The notes below the pieces were generated by a model, which saw nothing but the letters and a program-made list of their open reading frames with translations, was not told the origin of the DNA and searched no databases. 64,000 bases of DNA. Origin: Marinobacter sp. es.042 (GTDB lineage Bacteria > Pseudomonadota > Gammaproteobacteria > Pseudomonadales > Oleiphilaceae). Position numbers and translations under genes: made by a program. How positions within the stretch are numbered: position 1 is the first letter of the stretch; each line of letters starts with the position of its first letter. Below, in pieces: positions 57,124 through 64,000 of this stretch. The DNA lies in NCBI RefSeq assembly GCF_900188315.1, contig NZ_LT897781.1, positions 3,596,001 through 3,660,000 of the forward strand, in the 5' to 3' direction.

Positions 57124-57154
57124 GATTCTGACGCAGGGAAACGGAAGCACTGAC

Positions 57155-58207
57155 ATGAATATGTCCTTGAACACTGAACTGACACACCAGGTAGTCGGAT
57201 CACCGGTCACCCACCGGGAAGAAGTGGTTCTGCCAACGCCGGCGGAGCTCAAGCTTCAGATGCCGGCCAGCGACGACATTGTCCGGCAGGTCGACAAACA
57301 CCGGCAGGCAATCCGGCAGATTCTGCAGGGCAGCGACACGAGAACGCTGATCGTCATGGGGCCCTGCTCCATCCACGATGAGGTGGCCGCACTGGAATAC
57401 GGGGAAAAGCTGAAAGCGCTGGCGGATGAAGTCAGTGACCGCTTCCTTATCGTTATGCGGGCCTACCTGGAAAAGCCCCGGACCACGGTGGGCTGGAAAG
57501 GGCTCCTGTACGATCCCGAGCGCACGGGTGCAGGCGATCTGCATGAAGGGCTGCGTCGCTCACGCCGCCTGCTGCTCAATCTGGCTGCTATGGGGCTGCC
57601 ACTGGCCACCGAAGCCCTGAGCCCGTTCGCCATGGATTACCTCGGGGATCTGGTGAGCTGGACGGCTATTGGTGCCCGAACTACCGAGTCGCAGGTGCAT
57701 CGGGAGATGGTCAGTGGGCTACCCATGCCGACCGGCTTCAAGAATGGCACCGATGGTGGTATCGCCGTCGCCACCAACGCCATGAAATCGGCTTCCCATC
57801 CCCATCATCATCTTGGGGTTTCGGCAACAGGCGCGCCGGTCATGATTACCACTCGGGGCAATCCCGACACCCATCTGGTGTTGCGCGGTGGCCGCGGTAT
57901 CACCAATTACGATGCGTCCAGCATTGAGCAGGCTGTGGGCGCCCTGGCAGAGGCAGGATTGTCCGCAGCCGTCATGGTGGACTGCAGTCACGACAACGCC
58001 TGCAAGGAGTCAGAGCGACAGCTGGATATTGCCCAGGACGTGATGGCGCAGCGCCGCGCCGGTAACCACCATATTCGGGGTCTGATGCTGGAAAGCTTTC
58101 TGGAGCCGGGGCGTCAGGACGACGGCGAAGATCTGCGCTACGGCTGTTCGATCACCGATCCGTGTCTGGGATGGGCGCAGACGGAGGCTCTGATCCGCTC
58201 ACTGTAG
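57155..58207 (+). CDS. 3-deoxy-7-phosphoheptulonate (DAHP) synthase, class I
   Basis: The 350-residue protein (ATG 57155, GGAAG upstream) is a class I DAHP synthase of the AroF/G/H type, condensing phosphoenolpyruvate and erythrose-4-phosphate at the start of the shikimate pathway. Motifs include VMGPCSIHD, MRAYLEKPRTTVGWKGLLYDP, GFKNGTDG, LRGGRGITNYD and the metal-binding CSHDNACKE. Which amino acid inhibits it cannot be told. Expression is probably set by the attenuator just upstream. Its 3' end overlaps the convergent LysE-family gene by 56 bases. Confidence 0.94.
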   Translation: MNMSLNTELTHQVVGSPVTHREEVVLPTPAELKLQMPASDDIVRQVDKHRQAIRQILQGSDTRTLIVMGPCSIHDEVAALEYGEKLKALADEVSDRFLIVMRAYLEKPRTTVGWKGLLYDPERTGAGDLHEGLRRSRRLLLNLAAMGLPLATEALSPFAMDYLGDLVSWTAIGARTTESQVHREMVSGLPMPTGFKNGTDGGIAVATNAMKSASHPHHHLGVSATGAPVMITTRGNPDTHLVLRGGRGITNYDASSIEQAVGALAEAGLSAAVMVDCSHDNACKESERQLDIAQDVMAQRRAGNHHIRGLMLESFLEPGRQDDGEDLRYGCSITDPCLGWAQTEALIRSL

Positions 58208-58823
58208 ACAGCAGTAGCTGTCCGGCGAGCAACAGGAGAACGCCGCCCATCAGCCGGTCCAGCCAGTGCCCGAATCGGTTAAACCCGCGGCGGACGCGGG
58301 GCAGGGTAAAGAAAATGGCAACCATGGCGAACCAGAGTGCCGTGGCCAGGGCCATGTAAATGCCATAGCCGGCCTGGAGCGCAATGGGTGTGCCTGGGCT
58401 GATCACAACAGAGAAAAGGGACACAAAGAACAGCGTTGCCTTGGGGTTCAACGCGTTGGTCAGGAAGCCCAATCGCAGGGCTGCGATACCGGACTGTCCA
58501 CCCGTCGGATGCTGTTCCACATGAATGCCGCCGGCCCTTGCCCGCAGGCACTGGACAGCAATCCAGGCAAGGTAAAGTGCCCCGAGCACCTTGAGAACAT
58601 TAAAGAGCATGATCGATTGCTGGATCAGCAGACCAATGCCCAGCAGGGAATAACAGACATGCACCAGGATGCCCCCGCCGATACCAATGGCGCTTAGCAG
58701 CGCGTTTCGCCGGGTCTGGCACAGAGCCTGTCTGAGCATCACGGCAAAGTCCGGCCCGGGACTGGCCACTGCCAGCAGGTGGACAAAGGCTACCGTCAGA
58801 AATTCCGGCCAGTAACTCTGCAT
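58152..58823 (-). CDS. LysE family translocator
   Basis: A 223-residue membrane protein (ATG 58823) with about six hydrophobic segments and the family signature HLLAVASPGPDFAVMLRQAL at the N-terminus. LysE/RhtB proteins export amino acids or related metabolites. The 3' end overlaps that of the DAHP synthase gene on the opposite strand. The longer frame upstream to 58919 has no family support. Confidence 0.88.
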   Translation of the reverse strand: MQSYWPEFLTVAFVHLLAVASPGPDFAVMLRQALCQTRRNALLSAIGIGGGILVHVCYSLLGIGLLIQQSIMLFNVLKVLGALYLAWIAVQCLRARAGGIHVEQHPTGGQSGIAALRLGFLTNALNPKATLFFVSLFSVVISPGTPIALQAGYGIYMALATALWFAMVAIFFTLPRVRRGFNRFGHWLDRLMGGVLLLLAGQLLLSTVSGSEPPSAPIPDTDR

Positions 58824-58997
58824 CTTCCCAATTCCTCCGTTGAGACGTCCGTTGCCTGAAAAGTCTGACAGCATAGGCGGAATCGGTGCGTTTTTCATCG
58901 TGTGGGTGAAACTTGTCACGGCTTCTATACTTGGGGCACAGCCGTCCCAATCTTCCCTGTTCCCGATTCCGGGAATGCCCTGTCAGGAGACCCTTGT

Positions 58998-60440
58998 ATG
59001 GAAAAGCGAACCGTAGACGTTGCCATTATCGGAGCTGGAACCGCCGGTATGGTGGCTTACCAGCGTGTGCGCAAAGTAACCGACAAGGTTGTGCTGATCG
59101 AAGGCGGCCATTATGGAACCACCTGCGCCAGAGTCGGGTGTATGCCGAGCAAGTTGTTGATCGCGGCCGCTGACAACGCTCATCAGATGCAGCTTGGTGA
59201 GCTTTTCGGCGTGTCTGCCGGGGATATCAGGATCGACGGAAAGCGGCTGATGGAAAGGGTGCGAAGCGAACGGGACCGCTTTGTTGCTTCGGTGATTGAT
59301 TCGGTCGAGAAGTTTCCGGATGCGCATCGCATTGAAGGCCACGCCCGGTTTGCCAGCCCGAATCGTCTGGTCGTCGACGGCAATGTCGAGGTTGAGGCGG
59401 AGCGTATCATCATCGCCACAGGCTCCCGACCCAATGTTCCCGGGTTCCTGAAAGATGCCAAGGATCGGCTGGTTGTAAACGACGATATCTTCGAATGGCA
59501 GGATCTTCCCGATTCGGTGGCAGTCTTTGGCCCGGGGGTGATTGGTCTGGAGTTGGGGCAGGCCCTGAGCAGGCTGGGCGTGCGTGTCCGTATGTTCGGA
59601 GTTGGCGGTTCGGTTGGTCCTATCCAGGATGAAACTATCCGGAATTACGCGCTGAAAACGTTTAACGAAGAATTTCCTCTGGATCCGGATTCGGATGTAA
59701 AGAAGGTTGAGCGTGGTGAAGAGGGCGTTGCCATTACCTTTGAGAATGGCGACGCCGATGCAAAGACGGAAACCTTCGATTACCTGCTGGCGGCTACCGG
59801 GCGTCGTCCTAACGTCGATGGGCTGGATATCCAGAACGCCGGTATTGAGCTGGATAAAAAGGGAGCGCCCCTGTTTGATCCCCATACTCTGCGCTGTGGC
59901 CAGAGCCACATATTTATTGCAGGCGATGCCAATAACAGTCTGCCGCTGTTGCATGAGGCAGCTGACGAGGGCCGGATCGCGGGCGATAACGCTGGGTCAT
60001 ACCCGGATGTGCGAACCGGGCTTCGCCGCACGCCGTTGGCCGTGGTCTTCACCGATCCGCAGATTGCGACGGTGGGGTTGACGATTCACCAGGTTGATGA
60101 GCGCTGCCGCGGCTGCTTCGCCGTTGGGGAGGTGTCCTTCGAGGATCAGGGCCGCAGTCGGGTGATCGGCAAAAACAAGGGCCTGTTGAGGGTATACGGT
60201 GAGCATGGTAGTGGGCTGTTTATGGGAGCGGAGATGTTTGGCCCGGCGGCGGAACACATTGCCCATCTGCTCGCCTGGTCTGCCCAGCGAAGACTGACCG
60301 TCACCGAAATGCTGGAAATGCCGTTTTACCACCCGGTCATTGAGGAAGGGCTGAGGACTGCGCTAAAAGACCTGAATCGCAACCTGAATATCGGTCCAGC
60401 GCCAGAGGAGGGTTGCACCGATTGCGGGCCGGGCATCTGA
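58998..60440 (+). CDS. FAD-dependent dihydrolipoyl dehydrogenase-like disulfide reductase
   Basis: The 480-residue flavoprotein starts at ATG 58998, with AGGAG 8 bases upstream. It has the FAD-binding GAGTAGM loop, the redox disulfide C43-C48 (TCARVGCMPSK), an NAD(P) domain and the C-terminal HPVIEE segment supplying the His-Glu dyad. No E1/E2 genes are nearby, so it is not part of a local 2-oxo acid dehydrogenase operon. The C-terminus ends in GCTDCGPGI, an extra Cys pair (C473, C476) absent from standard Lpd. It may be a variant Lpd or a separate disulfide reductase. Confidence 0.85.
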   Translation: MEKRTVDVAIIGAGTAGMVAYQRVRKVTDKVVLIEGGHYGTTCARVGCMPSKLLIAAADNAHQMQLGELFGVSAGDIRIDGKRLMERVRSERDRFVASVIDSVEKFPDAHRIEGHARFASPNRLVVDGNVEVEAERIIIATGSRPNVPGFLKDAKDRLVVNDDIFEWQDLPDSVAVFGPGVIGLELGQALSRLGVRVRMFGVGGSVGPIQDETIRNYALKTFNEEFPLDPDSDVKKVERGEEGVAITFENGDADAKTETFDYLLAATGRRPNVDGLDIQNAGIELDKKGAPLFDPHTLRCGQSHIFIAGDANNSLPLLHEAADEGRIAGDNAGSYPDVRTGLRRTPLAVVFTDPQIATVGLTIHQVDERCRGCFAVGEVSFEDQGRSRVIGKNKGLLRVYGEHGSGLFMGAEMFGPAAEHIAHLLAWSAQRRLTVTEMLEMPFYHPVIEEGLRTALKDLNRNLNIGPAPEEGCTDCGPGI

Positions 60441-60458
60441 ACCGGCCCTTGATCGGGA

Positions 60459-60734
60459 TCAACAGGTGTGAGGCTGGGTGTGGGTTAGAGTTCCAGCTGT
60501 CGCCTTTGCATTCCTCAGGCGCCTGGCCCAGATCTTTTCATGGAAGAAATAGGCAACCGTGTTAATTGCCGGCTCCACCATGGCGATCAGGCTTCCGATG
60601 AGGATGTCGCCGGTGAGAAGGTAAGCCACGGTAAAGGCGACAGTAAAATGGGTGAGGGCGAACGTTACCGTCTTGATCAGCGACTGATCGCCATTCGTGC
60701 CATGGTTGTGTACGAACAGTTTTAACGCGCTCAT
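60459..60734 (-). CDS. DUF2061 family membrane protein
   Basis: A 91-residue protein with two hydrophobic segments and the DUF2061 pattern SLIKTVTFALTHFTVAFTVAYLLTGD and EPAINTVAYFFHEKIW. Function unknown. It lies between the convergent flavoprotein gene and the upstream region shared with dps. Confidence 0.88.
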   Translation of the reverse strand: MSALKLFVHNHGTNGDQSLIKTVTFALTHFTVAFTVAYLLTGDILIGSLIAMVEPAINTVAYFFHEKIWARRLRNAKATAGTLTHTQPHTC

Positions 60735-60816
60735 GGTTCTCTCCGGTTTCGTTCTTGGATGTTTACATTTAACGCCGGTTGAGAATGATTGTTAAATGAA
60801 TTGTGTTGAGAATTTC

Positions 60817-60868
60817 GATAGCTTTGAGCTATCTTTTTTGGGGTTTGCATAGCGCTATGCAACGCCCC
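60817..60868. promoter_or_regulatory. Inverted repeats upstream of dps, possible OxyR-like site
   Basis: 60817-60823 pairs with 60827-60833 around TTG; within it 60818-60832 fits ATAG-N7-CTAT, the pattern of one OxyR half element. A second dyad (60845-60853 with 60854-60862) is bounded by GGGG (60840-60843) and CCCC (60865-60868). The first dyad ends in a T run and could also be a terminator. The function is uncertain. Confidence 0.35.
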
Positions 60869-60963
60869 TATCGCCGAGATTAGCAAACTAAACTTCCCGA
60901 CGTCTGGCGATCGGGCGTATAGTTTTAGCCAGACTGAAGTCATAACTGCCAAGGAGATGCATT

Positions 60964-61437
60964 ATGGGTAAGAATTTTATTGGGCTTGATACCGAGAAAA
61001 CAGCAAAGCTTGCGGATTCCCTGAATGATCTGCTGTCCAACTATCAGATCTTTTATATGAATGTTCGCGGCTATCACTGGAACATCAAAGGCGACAACTT
61101 CTTTGAGCTGCATGTAAAGTTCGAGGAGCTTTACGACGATCTGCTACTCAAGATCGACGAGATCGCAGAGCGGGTTCTGACGCTCGGCCACCGCCCGGCT
61201 CATGCCTACAGTACCTACATAGAGCGTTCGGAAGTGCCGGAGCGAAAAGATGTTTCCGACGGCAAGGAAGCGATGGACAATATCGTCGAAAGCTTTGCCA
61301 AGCTGATCGGCAAACAACGGACACTGCTCAGTCTGGCCGGTGAGGCGGACGACGAGGGTACCGTTGCCCTTATGAGCGACTATATCTCCCAGCAAGAGAA
61401 GACGGTGTGGATGTATCGCAGCTACCTCGGTCACTGA
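60964..61437 (+). CDS. dps: Dps-family DNA-protecting ferritin
   Basis: The 157-residue protein has the Dps ferroxidase residues with the correct spacing: H38 (GYHWN), H50, D65 and E69 (LKIDEIAER). Dps forms dodecamers that oxidise and store iron and shield DNA in starvation and peroxide stress. The predicted -10 is TATAGT at 60918-60923 with a poor -35, as for activator-dependent promoters. A strong terminator follows. Confidence 0.94.
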   Translation: MGKNFIGLDTEKTAKLADSLNDLLSNYQIFYMNVRGYHWNIKGDNFFELHVKFEELYDDLLLKIDEIAERVLTLGHRPAHAYSTYIERSEVPERKDVSDGKEAMDNIVESFAKLIGKQRTLLSLAGEADDEGTVALMSDYISQQEKTVWMYRSYLGH

Positions 61438-61454
61438 GCCGAGTGCGCTGAATG

Positions 61455-61486
61455 AATGGCGACCCTGCGGGGTCGCCATTTTTTTG
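61455..61486 (+). terminator. Intrinsic terminator of dps
   Basis: A perfect 11-bp stem (61455-61465 with 61470-61480) and a 4-base loop, continuing into a T run to 61485, 18 bases after the dps stop. Confidence 0.9.
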
Positions 61487-61594
61487 TCGCTGCAATTCGT
61501 TTGTCATCAGATTGTCTTCTGTCTGACGCAGTTATGTCACCTTACCTCAATAAAGTGTGTCGTGAATCAACACACTTTAAAAGACGAGGCGAAT

Positions 61595-63319
61595 ATGGAA
61601 CTGCGTAAATCCCTCCTTGGTACCGCCATACTGGCATCGGTTCTCGGCCTTGCCGGCTGTGACGGCGACGACGGCACAGACGGTGCACCTGGCACCAGTC
61701 AGACGCTCATTGAGCTGAATGTGGTGGGCTCCTATCAGGCGGAAGGAGAGGTTTTTGACGAGAGTGCTGCCGAGATTGTCGCCCACGACCCCTCGAATCA
61801 GCGACTATTCGTAGTGAATGCCCTCGCCAGTACGATCGATGTGCTCGATATAAATGATCCAGCGATGCCTGTGAAACTGAGCACGATTGACGCCACAGCT
61901 GAGGGTGCTGCTGCAAATAGCGTCGCGGTTTATGGTGATCTTGTGGCAGTGGCCATTGAAGCCGAGAACAAGCAGGCAAATGGCAAGGTTGTGTTCTACA
62001 ACAGCACGGACCTCAACAAAGTTGGTGAAGTTGTGGTTGGCGCGCTGCCCGACATGGTGACCTTCACGCGGGATGGCATGAAAGTGCTGGTTGCCAACGA
62101 AGGCGAGCCGAGTGACGACTATAGCGTAGATCCTGAAGGCTCTGTCAGCATTATTGATCTGTCCAACGGCGTAGCGTCTGCCACCGTGACCACCGCCGAT
62201 TTCACCGGTTTCAATGCTGACCAGGCCGACCTGGTAACCGCGGGCCTGCGGGTCTTCGGCCCAGGCGCCACACTGGCCCAGGACATGGAGCCGGAATACA
62301 TAGCCGTATCCATCGACAACACCAAAGCCTGGGTAGCCCTGCAGGAAAATAACGCCGTGGCCGAACTGGACATCGCTGCCGGTGAAATCACGGCCATCGT
62401 GCCGCTTGGCTTCAAGGACCACAGCATCATCGGCAACGAACTGGACGCCAGCAACCGTGACAGCGGTATCAACATTCGCAACTGGCCAGTGAAAGGCATG
62501 TACATGCCCGACGCCATCGCAAGCTACGGCTACAACGGTAAAACCTACTACATCACCGCCAACGAGGGCGATTCGCGGGATTACGATGGCTGGACCGAAG
62601 AATTCCGCATGGCCGACCTGACCTTGAACCCAGCCGGTGAGCTGGCGGCCATAACCAATCTGTTGGAAGACGAAAACCTGGGTCGTCTCAACACCACCTC
62701 CACCATGGGCATCAGCAACGGCTGTGACCCATCACAGCTGCCCGCTGAACTTGGCGACCTGAACGGTGACACCAATGTGGACGTGGACGACGTCAAGTTA
62801 TACGTGGAAAACAGCTGCGAATACGACACCCTGTACAGCTACGGGGCGCGCTCATTCAGTATCTGGAGCGCTGACGGCCAGCGTGTTTTCGACAGCGGCA
62901 GCGAATTCGAACGAGTCACCGCTAGCCTGATCCCCGACAACTTCAACGGCAACAATGACGAAAATTCCTTCGACAATCGATCGGACGACAAGGGCCCTGA
63001 GCCGGAGGCGGTGGCCGTAGGCATAATCAATGGCCAGACTTTCGCGTTTATTGGATTGGAGCGAGTTGGCGGCATCATGGTCTACAACGTTACTAATCCC
63101 CAGAATCCAGAGTTCGTCCAATATCTGAATAATCGAGATTTTTCGGTATCCCAGGCGGATCTGGAGGCGGGTATGGCCGGTGATCTTGGACCGGAAGGCC
63201 TGGCGTTCATTTCTGCGGATGAAAGCCCCAGCGGTAAGCCAATGCTGGCGATTGGCAACGAAGTGAGCGGCACCACTACGCTGTACAGCATCGACGTGAT
63301 TGAACTGACTGCAAACTGA
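61595..63319 (+). CDS. Choice-of-anchor I family beta-propeller lipoprotein
   Basis: A 574-residue exported lipoprotein from ATG 61595; lipidation is at C22 (LGLAGC). The body is the choice-of-anchor I domain, a beta-propeller-like repeat family related to YncE-type proteins (FVVNALASTIDVLDI, VLVANEGEPSDDYSVDPEGSVSIIDLS, EPEYIAVSIDNTKAWVALQENNAVAELDI, YYITANEGDSRDYDGW). An insertion near residue 386 (DLNGDTNVDVDDVKL) looks like a dockerin/EF-hand calcium loop. Related proteins are associated with phosphate or mineral metabolism, but function here is unknown. Confidence 0.87.
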   Translation: MELRKSLLGTAILASVLGLAGCDGDDGTDGAPGTSQTLIELNVVGSYQAEGEVFDESAAEIVAHDPSNQRLFVVNALASTIDVLDINDPAMPVKLSTIDATAEGAAANSVAVYGDLVAVAIEAENKQANGKVVFYNSTDLNKVGEVVVGALPDMVTFTRDGMKVLVANEGEPSDDYSVDPEGSVSIIDLSNGVASATVTTADFTGFNADQADLVTAGLRVFGPGATLAQDMEPEYIAVSIDNTKAWVALQENNAVAELDIAAGEITAIVPLGFKDHSIIGNELDASNRDSGINIRNWPVKGMYMPDAIASYGYNGKTYYITANEGDSRDYDGWTEEFRMADLTLNPAGELAAITNLLEDENLGRLNTTSTMGISNGCDPSQLPAELGDLNGDTNVDVDDVKLYVENSCEYDTLYSYGARSFSIWSADGQRVFDSGSEFERVTASLIPDNFNGNNDENSFDNRSDDKGPEPEAVAVGIINGQTFAFIGLERVGGIMVYNVTNPQNPEFVQYLNNRDFSVSQADLEAGMAGDLGPEGLAFISADESPSGKPMLAIGNEVSGTTTLYSIDVIELTAN

Positions 63320-63336
63320 GTTCTGACCCTGAAAGA

Positions 63337-63373
63337 AACCCGGAAGCATCATGATAGGTGCTCCCGGGTTTTG
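63337..63373. terminator. Terminator between convergent genes
   Basis: Stem 63337-63343 with 63364-63370, continued by 63345-63348 with 63359-63362, and a short T tail on the plus strand. It lies between the choice-of-anchor gene and the reductase-type gene and may serve both strands. Confidence 0.75.
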
Positions 63374-63382
63374 CTTTACGCC

Positions 63383-64000
63383 TCAGACAGCCACTTTCAA
63401 CGGTGGCACCTCCTGGTGCAGGAACCACTTCTCTGTAACCACCTTGCGGGTAAACCAGTGTGAGCGCATCAGGCTGCTGGCCAGAGGCATCTTGACCCAG
63501 TCAGGAACCTGCCAGCCCTGGTCCGGCTCGGAGGCGCGAGTGCCGAAGCGTTCGGCAATGGCATCACCGTAAATCTGCAGGGAGGAGGCTGAGTAGTCGG
63601 TGGCCTCGCGGATCACATCGGCGGCCAGAAGGGCGGATTCGATCGCCGGCCTGATACCCTCGCCACTCTGGGTGTAGGCGAGGCCGGCGGCGTCGCCAAT
63701 CAGCATCACACCGTCGTCCACCAGGGGTCTGTCGGCATGAGTGTAGAGCAGATAGGCGTGGCCCTTGAAGCGTCCGGGCAGGTCCTGTGGAATCCGGCCG
63801 GTGGATTTCATTTCCTCAACAAACGCTTCCAGATGCCCTGTCAACTTGTGGTTGTCTTCCCGGCCGAGGCCAATATTCAGGAAATTGCCCTTACGGAAAA
63901 CCCAGGCATAGCCCTTCAGGTCCCGACAGAACCATAGCTCGGGCGTATCGCCCCGGGCCAGGCAGGCTGAAGCCTGGTCCGGTGTCATTTCAAATTCAAC
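63383..64000 (-). CDS. FAD-dependent geranylgeranyl reductase-type oxidoreductase (partial)
   Basis: The C-terminal 200 or so residues are visible; the frame is open to the window edge, so the N-terminal FAD-binding part lies outside. The C-terminal signature GVMLIGDAAGLAYTQSGEGIRPAIESALLAADVI contains the GDA motif that contacts FAD in the geranylgeranyl reductase/FixC group. Members reduce isoprenoid or lipid double bonds. ATG 63988 is an internal methionine, not the true start. Confidence 0.83.
   Translation of the reverse strand, partial: VEFEMTPDQASACLARGDTPELWFCRDLKGYAWVFRKGNFLNIGLGREDNHKLTGHLEAFVEEMKSTGRIPQDLPGRFKGHAYLLYTHADRPLVDDGVMLIGDAAGLAYTQSGEGIRPAIESALLAADVIREATDYSASSLQIYGDAIAERFGTRASEPDQGWQVPDWVKMPLASSLMRSHWFTRKVVTEKWFLHQEVPPLKVAV

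Noticed and set aside
56913..57125. A 70-codon frame in the DAHP synthase leader
   Set aside because: It is in a different frame from the aromatic codon run, runs through the terminator hairpin and has no domain. The leader frame from 56882 explains the region better.

Overview
The window reads as chromosomal DNA of a free-living, probably marine, gammaproteobacterium close to Marinobacter or the Pseudomonas-related groups. The case rests on gene order and protein similarity: prkB near an osmC-type gene and crp, an lptD-surA-pdxA-rsmA-apaH run, an E. coli-type SpeD, amgK-murU cell-wall recycling genes, a family I lipase with its Lif foldase, and a ProU-type betaine system. Coding density is high, about 62 protein genes were called, and no tRNA, rRNA, CRISPR array, prophage or complete insertion sequence was seen. 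The species assignment is an inference.

Layout. 1-2.3 kb: end of a degenerate GGDEF/EAL protein, then phosphoribulokinase prkB. 2.3-5.7 kb: pirin, speD, an OsmC-family gene and crp. 5.7-10.2 kb (minus strand): modCBA molybdate transporter below an alpha/beta hydrolase and a sterol desaturase-type hydroxylase. 10.3-13 kb: a GST, a three-domain lipoprotein, a lone solute-binding lipoprotein. 13-16.2 kb: proV-proW-proX. 16.5-19.7 kb: M14 peptidase, hydrolase, GST, DUF4202. 19.9-25.4 kb: one minus-strand operon rpe-gph-trpE-trpG-trpD-trpC, with a long perfect palindrome between trpD and trpC. 25.5-29 kb: DUF3530 protein, a TerB/J-domain protein, murU, amgK. 29.1-36 kb: lptD-surA-pdxA-rsmA-apaH and a DUF423 protein. 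36-41.6 kb: thiS, thiG, slmA, an inositol monophosphatase-family gene, an aminotransferase, a PstS-OmpA fusion. 41.8-43.8 kb: a convergent, overlapping response regulator and histidine kinase. 43.9-46.4 kb: lipase, foldase, DUF3301. 46.4-51 kb: an Aer-like chemoreceptor, a PAS-GGDEF-EAL protein and an AraC regulator. 51-55.3 kb: an RND efflux pump. 55.5-64 kb: a mini J-protein, a secretin-domain protein, DAHP synthase with an attenuator, a LysE exporter, a flavoprotein disulfide reductase, DUF2061, Dps, a choice-of-anchor lipoprotein and part of a geranylgeranyl reductase-type gene.

The most striking regulatory element lies in front of the DAHP synthase (56882-57154). A leader reading frame carries a run of Phe, Trp and Tyr codons and is followed by an intrinsic terminator. 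Ten bases next to the leader stop codon are an exact copy of the terminator's 3' arm, so they can pair with the 5' arm as an antiterminator. This fits a ribosome-mediated attenuator sensing all three aromatic amino acids at the entry step of their pathway; trpEGDC is in the same window.

The second unexplained signal is a family of long-stem palindromes (19772-19880 and 20741-20852). Their 28-bp arms differ almost completely between copies but stay self-complementary, while the core between the arms is conserved. A related-looking element sits at 37821-37954 and a REP-like dyad at 37101-37130. Third, a 17-bp motif with one mismatch lies upstream of both the PAS-GGDEF-EAL gene and the neighbouring AraC regulator, suggesting a shared operator.
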